Assembly: GCF_047263945.1 (NCBI RefSeq)
Contig: NZ_JBLAVB010000004.1
Span: 124,001-188,000 of the forward strand
Source of the DNA: Rhodospirillum sp047263945
GTDB lineage: Bacteria > Pseudomonadota > Alphaproteobacteria > Rhodospirillales > Rhodospirillaceae
Direction of reading: 5' to 3'
DNA length: 64,000 nt
In this document: positions 51,656-60,395 of the stretch, piece after piece
Numbering within the stretch: the first letter of the stretch is position 1
Layout: each line of letters starts with the position of its first letter
The notes under the pieces: model-generated
Told to the model about the DNA's origin: nothing
What the model saw: the letters and a program-made list of their open reading frames with translations, nothing else
Database searches by the model: none
Program-made: the position numbers and the translations under genes

Positions 51656-52438
51656 CTAAGGGTTGGTCAGGGGAGAAGCGGGTGAGGCTGGAGAAGAGGA
51701 TGAATTAAGGGAATCGCCCTCCGATTTCCGCCCCCCATCCACAGACTCCCCGTCCATTGGCGCCCCATCCACTGACCCGTCTTTTCCGTTCACCCCAGGA
51801 GCCCAAGGGGCGAACAGGTTCACCGGCGGGGAAGGTTCACAATCGCAAGCAGGTGGTTCGTCAGCCGACGGGGTCGCCTTCGATGGCGCGTCCAGGATCG
51901 ACTGCGGCCGGGGCATCTCCTGCTCGCTGGCCGGTATATTCGGATCCAACCCCCTTTTGACCTTGGCCATGGCCACGATCTTCGACAACAGGTCCTCGAT
52001 GATCACCGAGTCCTGCGTATAGTCGAGACGCTCACCTGAGGGAATTGTTCCATACCCGCCACCCGCTGTGACCACCTCTATGTATTTGGAGCCCAGCAGG
52101 CCATCGGTCTGGATCTTGGCAGCGGCGTCGTCAGACAACTCCGCTCCCCCTAGATCCATGCGCATGGTCACCACCGCCCGATATTGATCGTCCAAGGTAT
52201 GGCGCACCACCCGACCCACGGGGATGCCTGCCACACGCACTTCTGACCCCACGCCGATTCCATCGGCGCGGTTAAAAACGGCGTCCACCTGATAGGCTCC
52301 TTCGGGAGCGCCCGTGTCATGGCGGTTGATGGAGGTCGCAGCCATGATCGCGACTCCCACAAGCACCACCACGGCTCCGATCAGCGTTTCCGCCCGATCG
52401 CCGTGCACCCCTTCCTTGAACGCTCGCGCGATTACCAT
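51656..52438 (-). CDS. MlaD-like MCE protein with long C-terminal tail
   Basis: A 260-residue protein with an N-terminal membrane helix (about 17-36, LIGAVVVLVGVAIMAATS) and an MCE domain to about 130 (FNRADGIGVGSEVRVAGIPVG, IQTDGLLGSKYIEV). The last 95 residues are a disordered Pro/Ser/Asp/Gly-rich tail with CDCEP and repeated DG motifs. It precedes a short MCE paralogue and follows the NDUFA12 gene by 33 bp in one operon. The ATG is taken as is; the N-terminal basic stretch (RAFKEGVHGDRAE) is typical of anchored MCE proteins. Confidence 0.88.
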   Translation of the reverse strand: MVIARAFKEGVHGDRAETLIGAVVVLVGVAIMAATSINRHDTGAPEGAYQVDAVFNRADGIGVGSEVRVAGIPVGRVVRHTLDDQYRAVVTMRMDLGGAELSDDAAAKIQTDGLLGSKYIEVVTAGGGYGTIPSGERLDYTQDSVIIEDLLSKIVAMAKVKRGLDPNIPASEQEMPRPQSILDAPSKATPSADEPPACDCEPSPPVNLFAPWAPGVNGKDGSVDGAPMDGESVDGGRKSEGDSLNSSSSPASPASPLTNP

Positions 52439-52471
52439 GAGCCTCCCACCGATCCCCTTCCGTTCCGGTGT

Positions 52472-52825
52472 TTACGGACGCCAAGCTTGGTAATCACCTG
52501 TGGAGGCAGATCGATGCCCCCCGGCCCGTTCGTCACCCTTGGGCACATAGGCGCCCAGAGTCCCGGTCAGATTCGGTTTATGGGGCTGTTCCCAAGCCTT
52601 ACTCCGGGCATCCAGGGGCTTGTCATTGGTGTAGTGGAGCCAGGCATGCCATTCAGCCGGAACCTTTGAGCCCTCGACCTTGCCCTTGTACATCACCCAG
52701 CGCTTGCGCCGGTACAGGGGATTGGACAAGCGCTTTTTACGTTCCTGGTAGTACTTGTTTCCATGGGCATCTTCGCCCACGAATTCGCCGTTCATCATGG
52801 TCAACAGCCGGGTACCGATGCTCAT
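52472..52825 (-). CDS. NDUFA12-family complex I accessory subunit
   Basis: A 117-residue protein of the NDUFA12 (B17.2) family, an accessory subunit of NADH:ubiquinone oxidoreductase found in alphaproteobacteria and mitochondria. Family pattern: GEFVGEDAHGNKYYQERK, RRKRWVMYKGKVEGSKVPAEWHAWLHY, then PHKPNLTGT and YQAWRP at the end. No complex I core genes are nearby. It heads the operon NDUFA12-MCE-MCE-DUF2155, a common alphaproteobacterial order. Confidence 0.92.
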   Translation of the reverse strand: MSIGTRLLTMMNGEFVGEDAHGNKYYQERKKRLSNPLYRRKRWVMYKGKVEGSKVPAEWHAWLHYTNDKPLDARSKAWEQPHKPNLTGTLGAYVPKGDERAGGHRSASTGDYQAWRP

Positions 52826-53464
52826 CGCGTCAGGCTCCTAAACACGCGAGTATCCCTCGCGGGTCATCATCCGAGGACCCTCCGGAAGCGTTGATCACGC
52901 TCCCCAAAAGGCCCGGTTTCCGTAAAATTTTTCCCAAATCCACCCCATCGCAGAAAGCCAAGGAGTCGGGTTCGGGAGCGGGCCGCACTATGGCGCAACG
53001 CAAGGCGTTCGTCCAGTCCGATAGCCTCTGGGACATGGAACACGACACCTCGTCCCTGTCCACAACATATTGTAACAGAATCTTGCTGCACGACACAAAA
53101 AAGGCGTTGCTGTGACAGCTCAGGACACATAATCTAGCGACACCTTGAGGGCGCCGATCAACATCTGGTGGCGCCCAATCCGAAAGGTGACAACCCTAAG
53201 GTTTGGACCACTCCATACCAGGGATAGGTGGGCGCACAGCGCTCAAAACCCCAAGATTCCCGCCGGAGCACGCCTCCGGCCCCGTTAGACGGTTTCCAGC
53301 TCCACCTCAAAAGGGATGCATGTGGACACCGTTCCCATTGCGGCCCCTGCCACCAGACCGGACATCGGGTGGCAGGATCCGTTTGACCGGCGTTTTCCTG
53401 CCGGAGCCCCCCTTTCTTTTCCCTGGGAGGGGGCCACCACTTGACTAAGGCGAGGACCAAGCAG
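52826..53464. other. Divergent region upstream of NDUFA12 and nrdJ
   Basis: A 639-base region with a NrdR-like box at 53059-53074, a GGGCGCC...GGCGCCC hairpin (53149-53176) and no convincing gene. Small open frames between 52830 and 53130 lack family likeness. No cobalamin riboswitch features (such as a B12 box) can be recognised despite the B12-dependent enzyme downstream. Confidence 0.5.
53059..53074. promoter_or_regulatory. NrdR-box-like sequence upstream of nrdJ
   Basis: TCCACAACATATTGTA contains CACAACATATTGT, close to the NrdR box consensus (ACACWATATATWGTGT). NrdR boxes normally occur as pairs about 31 bp apart; no clear second copy is seen at that spacing. It lies about 390 bp upstream of the nrdJ start. 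Confidence 0.4.
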
Positions 53465-56400
53465 ATGCGTATTGAGCGGCACTTCACCACCGACGGCACC
53501 GATCCCTATGCCGCCATCGAATTTCGCGAGGCGACCAGCGAAATTCGGAACCCCGATGGCTCGGTGGTGTTTCAGGCCGCCAATGTGGCGGTTCCCATGG
53601 CCTGGAGCCAAGTGGCCACGGATGTGCTGGCCCAGAAATACTTCCGCAAGGCCGGTGTTCCGGCGCGCCTGAAGCCCGTCGCCGAATCCAATGTGCCCGA
53701 GTGGCTGTGGCGCATGGAAGCCGATATCGACGCCCTGGAAGCCCTGCCGAAGACCGAGCGGTTCACCGGGGAAAGCGACAGCCGCCAGGTCTTCGACCGG
53801 ATGGCGGGCACCTGGACCTATTGGGGCTGGAAGGGCGGCTATTTCGATGGCGAAAGCGACGCGCGGGCCTTCTTTGACGAAATGCGCCATATGCTCGCCA
53901 GCCAGATGGGAGCACCGAACTCCCCGCAGTGGTTCAACACGGGCCTGCATTGGGCCTATGGAATCGACGGACCGGGCCAGGGGCACTATTACGTCGACTT
54001 CAAAACCGGCGAATTGGTCCGCTCCACCAGTGCCTATGAACACCCCCAGCCCCATGCCTGTTTCATCCAGTCGATCTCCGACGATCTGGTGAACGAGGGC
54101 GGCATCATGGACCTCTGGGTCCGGGAAGCCCGACTGTTCAAATATGGCTCCGGCACCGGGACCAATTTCTCCAGCCTGCGGGCAGGCGGGGAACCTCTGT
54201 CCGGTGGCGGGAAGTCCTCTGGGCTGATGAGCTTCCTGAAGATTGGCGACCGGGCTGCGGGCGCCATCAAGTCGGGTGGCACCACCCGTCGGGCGGCCAA
54301 GATGGTCATCTGCGACATCGACCACCCGGATATCGAGGAATTCATCGGCTGGAAGGCCAAGGAAGAGCGTAAAGTCGCGGCCCTGGTCGCTGGCTCCAAG
54401 CTGTGTTCCGAACATCTGACCAAGGTCATGGAAGCCACCAAGGACTGGGATGGTGCCGATGATGGCTCGCGGTTCGATCCCAAGGTGAACAAAAACCTCA
54501 AGAAGGCCATCATCGCCGGGCGCAAGGTGATGATCCCGGAAAACTACATCCAGCGGGTTATCCAGCTCGCCCGCCAGGGCTACACCGGCGTGGACTTCGA
54601 GACCTTCGACACCGATTGGGATTCGGAAGCCTATATGACCGTGTCCGGTCAGAACTCCAATAACTCGGTCCGGGTCACCGACACCTTCCTGAAGGCGGTC
54701 CTGGAAAACGCCGATTGGACCCTGAAACACCGCACGACTCCCAAGACCCGCACCGTCAAGGCCCGCGATCTATGGGACGAGATCGCCGTGGCCGCTTGGG
54801 CCTCTGCGGACCCTGGGCTGCAGTTCGACACGACCATCAACGACTGGCACACCTGCCCGACCTCGGGCCGAATCAATGCGTCGAACCCCTGTTCCGAATA
54901 TATGTTCCTCGATGACACGGCCTGTAATCTGGCCTCGCTGAACCTGCTGACCTTCCGCAACGGGGACGGGACTTTCGACGCCCAGGCCTTCGAGCACGCC
55001 TGCCGCCTGTGGACGGTGGTGCTGGAGATCTCCGTGCTGATGGCCCAGTTCCCGTCCAAGGAAATCGCCGAGCGGTCCTTCAAGTTCCGGACCCTGGGCC
55101 TGGGCTATGCCAACATCGGTGGCCTGCTGATGGCCAACGGCCTGTCCTACGACAGCGAGCAAGGCCGGGCGCTTTGCGGTGCGATCAGTGCCATCATGAC
55201 CGGCACGGCCTATGCCACCAGTGCCGAAATGGCCGAGCAGATGGGCGCCTTCCCCGGCTACGCCGAGAACACCGAATCCATGCTGCGGGTCATCCGCAAC
55301 CACCGCCGGGCGTCTCAGGGCCGCGCCAAGGGGTACGAGGGGCTGTCCATCGCTCCGGTCCCCCTGGACATCGACAACTGCCCCCAGGAAGATCTGATCG
55401 AAACCGCCCAACGCGCCTGGGACAAGGCCCTGGAGCTGGGGCAGGTCCATGGGTACCGCAACGCCCAGGTTTCCGTGATCGCCCCCACGGGTACCATCGG
55501 TCTGGTCATGGACTGCGACACAACGGGTATCGAGCCAGACTTCGCCCTGGTGAAATTCAAGAAGCTGGCCGGAGGCGGCTACTTCAAGATCATTAACCGC
55601 ATGGTCCCTCAGGCTCTGACCACCCTGGGCTATGATGTGGACGCGATCGAGTCGATCATCCGCTATGCGGTCGGCCATGCCACCCTGAGGGGCGCTCCCG
55701 GCATTAACCATGCCACCCTGACGGCCAAGGGCTTCACCCCAGAGGTTCTCCGTCAGGTGGAAGACGGGCTGTCCAGCGCCTTCGACATCCGCTTTGTCTT
55801 CAACAAGTGGAATTTGGGCGAAGACTTCTGCGTCAACACCCTGCGCCTGAAGTCCGAGCAGCTCAACGACATGAACTTCGACCTGCTCGCGGCCATCGGC
55901 TTTACCAAAGCGGAGATCGAAGCGGCCAACACCTTCGTCTGCGGCGCCATGACCCTCGAAGGGGCGCCGGGCCTGAAGGACGAGCATCTGCCGGTCTTCG
56001 ATTGCGCCAGCCCCTGCGGGCGCCTGGGCACGCGGTCCCTGTCGGTCTCCAGCCACATCCACATGATGGCTGCGGCCCAGCCCTTCATCTCCGGGGCGAT
56101 TTCCAAGACCATCAACATGCCCAACGATGCCAGTGTCGAGGACTGCAAGGATGCCTATATGGCCTCCTGGCAGCTGGGGTTGAAGGCCAATGCCCTCTAC
56201 CGCGACGGGTCCAAGCTCTCCCAGCCCCTCACCGCCTCGCTGCTGGACGGCGTGGAGGACGAGGACACCCTGGAAGAAGCCACCGCCGGTAAGGCCCTGT
56301 CGGCCAAGGCCGAGGTTCTGGCCGAGCGGATCGTCGAGCGGGTCGTCGCCAAGCGCGATCGCATGCCCGACCGCCGCAAGGGCTATACGCAGAAAGCCAT

Positions 56401-57139
56401 CGTCGGTGGCCACAAGGTCTACCTGCGCACCGGTGAATATGAGGACGGCCGCCTGGGCGAAATCTTCATCGACATGCACAAGGAGGGCGCCGCCTTCCGC
56501 AGCCTGATGAACAACTTCGCCATCGCCGTTTCCATCGGTCTGCAATACGGCGTACCCCTGGAAGAATATGTGGAGGCCTTCACCTTCACCCGCTTCGAAC
56601 CCCAGGGCATGGTCGAAGGCAACCAGACCATCAAGATGGCGACCTCCATCCTGGATTACCTGTTCCGTGAGGTAGCCATCAGCTACCTGGGCCGCAACGA
56701 TCTGGCCCATGTGGAACCCGAGGACCTGACCCCCGATACCCTGGGCGACGGCCATGAGGAAGGCGATCTGGAAGACGACTGGGAAGGCGACCTGCTGACC
56801 CAGACCGTCAGCGCCGGGTATGTGCGGTCGAACCTCTATGTGCTCAAGCAGAAGCAACGGAGCAAGGTGAAGGAGGCCGTGGCCCATTCCTTGACCCGCG
56901 AAACGGCAAGGTCCACGGGCACCGACGGCCATGGACATGTCCATACCCACGCCAAGGAAACCGTGACCGTGACCACGGATATCATGGGAGAGAGCGACGA
57001 TAAGATGTCCCGAATCCGGGAAGCCCGCATGAAGGGCTACGAAGGGGACAGCTGCGACGAATGCGGCAACTTCACGCTGGTGCGGAATGGCACCTGCATG
57101 AAGTGCGACACATGCGGGGGGACGAGCGGCTGTTCCTAA
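53465..57139 (+). CDS. nrdJ: Adenosylcobalamin-dependent ribonucleotide reductase, class II
   Basis: About 1224 residues; reduces ribonucleotides to deoxyribonucleotides with a B12 radical, independent of oxygen. Marks: EIRNPDGSVVFQAANVAVP, NTGLHWAYG, GSGTGTNFSSLRAGGEPLSGG, SGQNSNNSVRV, the active-site NPCSEYMFLDDTACNLASLNL, and VIAPTGTIGLVMDCDTTGIEPDF. The C-terminus has the redox/zinc-type cluster CDECGNFTLVRNGTCMKCDT, ending CGGTSGCS. The ATG at 53465 has GAGGA 8 nt upstream; a TTG at 53441 is an alternative. A NrdR-like box lies upstream and a strong terminator follows. Confidence 0.96.
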   Translation: MRIERHFTTDGTDPYAAIEFREATSEIRNPDGSVVFQAANVAVPMAWSQVATDVLAQKYFRKAGVPARLKPVAESNVPEWLWRMEADIDALEALPKTERFTGESDSRQVFDRMAGTWTYWGWKGGYFDGESDARAFFDEMRHMLASQMGAPNSPQWFNTGLHWAYGIDGPGQGHYYVDFKTGELVRSTSAYEHPQPHACFIQSISDDLVNEGGIMDLWVREARLFKYGSGTGTNFSSLRAGGEPLSGGGKSSGLMSFLKIGDRAAGAIKSGGTTRRAAKMVICDIDHPDIEEFIGWKAKEERKVAALVAGSKLCSEHLTKVMEATKDWDGADDGSRFDPKVNKNLKKAIIAGRKVMIPENYIQRVIQLARQGYTGVDFETFDTDWDSEAYMTVSGQNSNNSVRVTDTFLKAVLENADWTLKHRTTPKTRTVKARDLWDEIAVAAWASADPGLQFDTTINDWHTCPTSGRINASNPCSEYMFLDDTACNLASLNLLTFRNGDGTFDAQAFEHACRLWTVVLEISVLMAQFPSKEIAERSFKFRTLGLGYANIGGLLMANGLSYDSEQGRALCGAISAIMTGTAYATSAEMAEQMGAFPGYAENTESMLRVIRNHRRASQGRAKGYEGLSIAPVPLDIDNCPQEDLIETAQRAWDKALELGQVHGYRNAQVSVIAPTGTIGLVMDCDTTGIEPDFALVKFKKLAGGGYFKIINRMVPQALTTLGYDVDAIESIIRYAVGHATLRGAPGINHATLTAKGFTPEVLRQVEDGLSSAFDIRFVFNKWNLGEDFCVNTLRLKSEQLNDMNFDLLAAIGFTKAEIEAANTFVCGAMTLEGAPGLKDEHLPVFDCASPCGRLGTRSLSVSSHIHMMAAAQPFISGAISKTINMPNDASVEDCKDAYMASWQLGLKANALYRDGSKLSQPLTASLLDGVEDEDTLEEATAGKALSAKAEVLAERIVERVVAKRDRMPDRRKGYTQKAIVGGHKVYLRTGEYEDGRLGEIFIDMHKEGAAFRSLMNNFAIAVSIGLQYGVPLEEYVEAFTFTRFEPQGMVEGNQTIKMATSILDYLFREVAISYLGRNDLAHVEPEDLTPDTLGDGHEEGDLEDDWEGDLLTQTVSAGYVRSNLYVLKQKQRSKVKEAVAHSLTRETARSTGTDGHGHVHTHAKETVTVTTDIMGESDDKMSRIREARMKGYEGDSCDECGNFTLVRNGTCMKCDTCGGTSGCS

Positions 57140-57214
57140 GCCGTTCGCCAAACCCGCCGCGGGGGAGAAGGGGGCTTGTCCGGTCGCCCCTCCCCCGCGC
57201 GCCTGTGCTCAGAA

Positions 57215-57250
57215 AAAGGATCGCTCCGCGGGGCGGTCCTTTTTTGCTTT
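57215..57250 (+). terminator. Rho-independent terminator of nrdJ
   Basis: AAAGGATCGCTCC and GGGCGGTCCTTT form a 13-bp stem (two G-T pairs) with a GCG loop, followed by TTTTGCTTTTCC, about 75 bp after the nrdJ stop. Confidence 0.9.
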
Positions 57251-57395
57251 TCCTGCCCGGTCGCCTGCCCGGTCACCTGAAGGTGATAGGGAAAACAAAA
57301 CGGGCTCCCGCCCGAACCCCGCCGGGGCGATGCCCCGGTCCCCCTTTTTTTCTTGCTGTTTTCTGACCATTGCATGTCTCTCTGAGGAGTCCCCC

Positions 57396-58136
57396 ATGCG
57401 CCGCGCCCTGCTGTTGCTCGTCCTGACCCTGCCGCTTCACGCCATGGCCGCCGGAACAAGACAGGCGGAGTCGACGGACAACCTCCTCGCCCTGAGTTGG
57501 CAGCCCACCTTCTGCGAAACCAAACCCGAGACCAGGGAATGTCGAGGTCTCAATCGGGGCGGTCATCCGGAGGCGAGCCAACGCCTGTCCCTCCACGGCC
57601 TTTGGCCGCAGCCCCGCGATCGCGTCTATTGCGGCGTATCGGCGAAGGACATCAAGCGAGATAAGGCCGGGGACTGGAAGCACCTCCCCGTCCCGCCCCT
57701 CTCCACCGAAACCCAAGCCCGCCTGGACGCCGCCATGCCCGGCGTCGCCAGCCAGTTGGACCGCCACGAGTGGATCAAACATGGTACCTGTTACAATGCC
57801 AAGGGCGGCGCAGAGGAATACATCCAGGATGCCCTCGCGCTCACGGACGCGGTCAACGGTTCCCTGGTCGGAACCTTCCTCTCCGAGTCCCTCGGGCGGA
57901 GCGTTTCCACGGACGCCATTCGCAAGCGCTTTGATCAGGCCTTTGGCCCGGATACGGGCGCGCGGGTTCAGGTGACCTGCCTACGGGATGGCGATCGGAC
58001 CTTGATCCGCGAGATCAAACTCTCTTTACGGGGCCTCATCACCCCGGGCGCAGACCTGGGAGACCTTCTCAGGTCTGCGCGCCCGCAAAAGTCGACATGC
58101 AAGGCCGGGATCCTGGATCCCACTGGACTTCAATAG
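57396..58136 (+). CDS. Secreted ribonuclease T2 family protein
   Basis: A 246-residue exported nuclease. The ATG at 57396 (GAGGAG upstream) gives a signal peptide (ALLLLVLTLPLHAMAAG). The two catalytic segments are intact: CAS1 RLSLHGLWPQ and CAS2 RHEWIKHGTCYN, with histidines in both. Several cysteines (CETKPETREC, VYCGV, GTCYN, TCLRD, STCKAG) suggest disulfides. The family digests RNA in the periplasm or outside for phosphate and nucleosides. It follows nrdJ after its terminator and is convergent with aspS. Confidence 0.92.
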   Translation: MRRALLLLVLTLPLHAMAAGTRQAESTDNLLALSWQPTFCETKPETRECRGLNRGGHPEASQRLSLHGLWPQPRDRVYCGVSAKDIKRDKAGDWKHLPVPPLSTETQARLDAAMPGVASQLDRHEWIKHGTCYNAKGGAEEYIQDALALTDAVNGSLVGTFLSESLGRSVSTDAIRKRFDQAFGPDTGARVQVTCLRDGDRTLIREIKLSLRGLITPGADLGDLLRSARPQKSTCKAGILDPTGLQ

Positions 58137-58172
58137 GAGTCTGACCAAAGAGTGTCGATTGCGGCAATCCGC

Positions 58173-58367
58173 TCACGGGACACGACAGTCGGTGTTTTCC
58201 CGTCACGGGGCTTTGCCCCGTCCCCCCCCTCTTTGGCGAGAATGGGGCCGAAAGGCCCCAGACCCCAGACTGTTATTTTTAAAAGAAAAATGGGGGTTTG
58301 GGGGCATCGCCCCCAAATGGGCTTGGGCAATCGCCCAAAACAGACAAGACACTGTCGTATACCGTGA
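58173..58367 (+). repeat. Family A palindromic intergenic repeat, copy 6 (best full copy)
   Basis: Terminal inverted repeat: TCACGGGACACGACAGT at 58173-58189 against ACTGTCGTATACCGTGA at 58351-58367 (two mismatches). Inside, in order: CGGGGCTTTGCCCCG; TGGGGCCGAAAGGCCCCA; the core TTATTTTTAAAAGAAAAATG; TTTGGGGGCATCGCCCCCAAA; TTGGGCAATCGCCCAA. It lies between convergent RNase T2 and aspS genes. A short family C-like piece (ACTGGTCCCCACTTTTCCGG) follows at about 58371-58390. Confidence 0.92.
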
Positions 58368-58438
58368 AAACTGGTCCCCACTTTTCCGGCGGCGTGGGTT
58401 TCACCCCGCGCCGCTTGGGATAAGACCCCAACAGGGCA

Positions 58439-60250
58439 TCAACCCTCTGTCTTCTCTCCGGTGTCGACCTTCAAAGCCTTCTTGGGCAGGTCGAGCTTGA
58501 TGTGCAACTCCTTAAGCTGCTTGTCAGACACGGTGTTGGGGGCATGCATCAACAGATCCTGGGCCTGACCGTTCATGGGGAACAGGATCACCTCGCGGAT
58601 GTTGGGTTCGTCGGCCAGCAGCATGACGATGCGGTCAACACCCGGGGCAGATCCCCCGTGGGGCGGGGCACCGTATTTGAAGGCGCGGAGCATACCGCCG
58701 AACTTATCCTCCACGACCTCCTTGCTGTAACCTGCGATCTCGAAGGCCTTGTACATGATCTCCGGACGGTGGTTCCGGATGGCACCGGAGGACAGCTCCA
58801 CGCCGTTGCAGACGATGTCGTACTGGAAGGCCTTGATGTCGAGCGGATCCATGGTCTCCAGCGCTTCCATCTCGCCCTGGGGCATGGAGAAGGGGTTGTG
58901 GCTGAAGTCGATCTGCCCGGTGTCCTCGTTCATCTCGTACATGGGGAAATCGACGGTCCAGCAGAACTTGAACACCCCTTCCTCGCGCAGGCCCAGGTCA
59001 TCGCAGACCCGCTCGCGGACCAGACCGGCGAACTTGGCGGCCTTGAGCGCCTTGTCGCAGGCGAAGAAGACGCTGTCCCCGGCTTTCAGGTCCAGGGCAA
59101 CGCGGATGGCTTCCACCCGGTCGGCTTCCAGGTTCTTGGCGATGGGCCCCTTGGGACCGGCCTCGTCGAAGATGATATAGCCCAGACCGCCGGCCCCGTT
59201 CTCGCGGGCCCATTCGTTGAGCTTGTCGTACCAGCCACGCGGGCGGCTCGCGGCGCCCGGCGCGGGAATGGCGCGAACCGCATTGCCCTTCTCCACCTGC
59301 TTGGCAAAGAGACCGAAGCCGCCCCCGGCGAAGTGCTCAGAGACATCGGCGATGATCAGCGGGTTGCGCAGGTCCGGCTTGTCCGAGCCGTATTTCAGCA
59401 TGGACTCGTCATAGGGAATGCGCGGGAAAGGTCCCTCGGTCACGGCCTTGCCATTGCCGAAGGTCTTGAAGCAATTGCGCAAGACCGGCTCGATGGCGTT
59501 GAACACATCGTCCTGGGTGACGAAGCTCATCTCGAAATCGAGCTGATAGAACTCACCGGGGCTGCGGTCGGCGCGGCCGTCCTCGTCGCGGAAGCAGGGG
59601 GCGATCTGGAAGTACTTGTCAAAGCCACTGACCATCAGCAGCTGTTTGAACTGCTGTGGCGCCTGGGGCAGGGCGTAGAACTGGCCCGGATGCAGGCGTG
59701 AGGGGACCAGGAAGTCGCGGGCCCCCTCGGGGCTCGACGCGGTCAGAATTGGCGTCTGGTACTCCAGGAAGCCCTGGTCGATCATCGACTGACGCAGGAA
59801 GGAAATCACCTTGGAGCGCAACACCATATTGGCATGCACCTTCTCCCGCCGCAGGTCGAGGAAACGGTAGGCCAGACGCATTTCCTCGGGGAACTCCTGA
59901 TCCCCGGCCACCATCATCGGCAGAACCTCGGCGGTGGAGAGCACTTCGACCTCGACCGCGCGCAGCTCGACCGCACCGGTCGGCAGGTTCGGGTTCACGG
60001 TTTCGGCGGTGCGGGCGATCACCTCGCCGGTCACGGCAACGACGCTTTCCACCCGGGCGCTTTCCAGGGTCTTGAAAACCTCGCTGGACACGTCGCAGAC
60101 CACCTGGGTCAGGCCGTAATGGTCGCGCAGGTCGACGAACAACAGGTTGCCGTGGTCGCGCTTGCGGTGGATCCAGCCTGACAGGCGCAGGGTCTGGCCC
60201 ACATGCTCGGGACGCGGCTGGTCGCAGGTGTGGCTACGGTAACGGTGCAT
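58439..60250 (-). CDS. aspS: Aspartyl-tRNA synthetase, bacterial type
   Basis: A 603-residue class II aminoacyl-tRNA synthetase. The ATG complementary to 60248-60250 gives MHRYRSHTCDQPRPEHVGQ, the family start, with AGGA about 10 nt upstream. The N-terminal OB fold (LSGWIHRKRDHGNLLFVDLRD), motif 2 (FRDEDGRADRSPGEFYQLD), the bacterial GAD insertion (about 280-420, ARENGAGGLGYIIFDE) and motif 3 (HGGSAPGVDRIVML) are all present. Whether it is discriminating or also charges tRNA-Asn cannot be told from this alone. Divergent from rnd. Confidence 0.97.
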   Translation of the reverse strand: MHRYRSHTCDQPRPEHVGQTLRLSGWIHRKRDHGNLLFVDLRDHYGLTQVVCDVSSEVFKTLESARVESVVAVTGEVIARTAETVNPNLPTGAVELRAVEVEVLSTAEVLPMMVAGDQEFPEEMRLAYRFLDLRREKVHANMVLRSKVISFLRQSMIDQGFLEYQTPILTASSPEGARDFLVPSRLHPGQFYALPQAPQQFKQLLMVSGFDKYFQIAPCFRDEDGRADRSPGEFYQLDFEMSFVTQDDVFNAIEPVLRNCFKTFGNGKAVTEGPFPRIPYDESMLKYGSDKPDLRNPLIIADVSEHFAGGGFGLFAKQVEKGNAVRAIPAPGAASRPRGWYDKLNEWARENGAGGLGYIIFDEAGPKGPIAKNLEADRVEAIRVALDLKAGDSVFFACDKALKAAKFAGLVRERVCDDLGLREEGVFKFCWTVDFPMYEMNEDTGQIDFSHNPFSMPQGEMEALETMDPLDIKAFQYDIVCNGVELSSGAIRNHRPEIMYKAFEIAGYSKEVVEDKFGGMLRAFKYGAPPHGGSAPGVDRIVMLLADEPNIREVILFPMNGQAQDLLMHAPNTVSDKQLKELHIKLDLPKKALKVDTGEKTEG

Positions 60251-60395
60251 GGTGGCGTATTCCTGGCGTGGGTGATCGGCTCCGTACATGATCATGTACA
60301 GATTTCCGTCGGAAAGGACACCCTGGGGGCGGATTTGTCAAGCCACCCCCATCGTGGCGCTTGCCCGAAGCAGCGGCTAAGGCTATACGCGTGGG

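Noticed and set aside
52830..53130. Small genes of about 87-88 codons between NDUFA12 and nrdJ
   Set aside because: Overlapping frames on the minus strand with no family likeness or good ribosome-binding site.
52826..53464. Cobalamin riboswitch before nrdJ
   Set aside because: No B12 box or the conserved core segments could be found; the GGGCGCC hairpin alone is not enough.
54770..57151. Long open frame of 793 codons on the minus strand opposite nrdJ
   Set aside because: It is a GC-rich antisense shadow of nrdJ; its translation has no family likeness and is rich in Gly/His/Gln typical of shadows.
58502..59701. 399-codon open frame opposite aspS
   Set aside because: Shadow of a well-conserved tRNA synthetase gene; no recognisable protein features.
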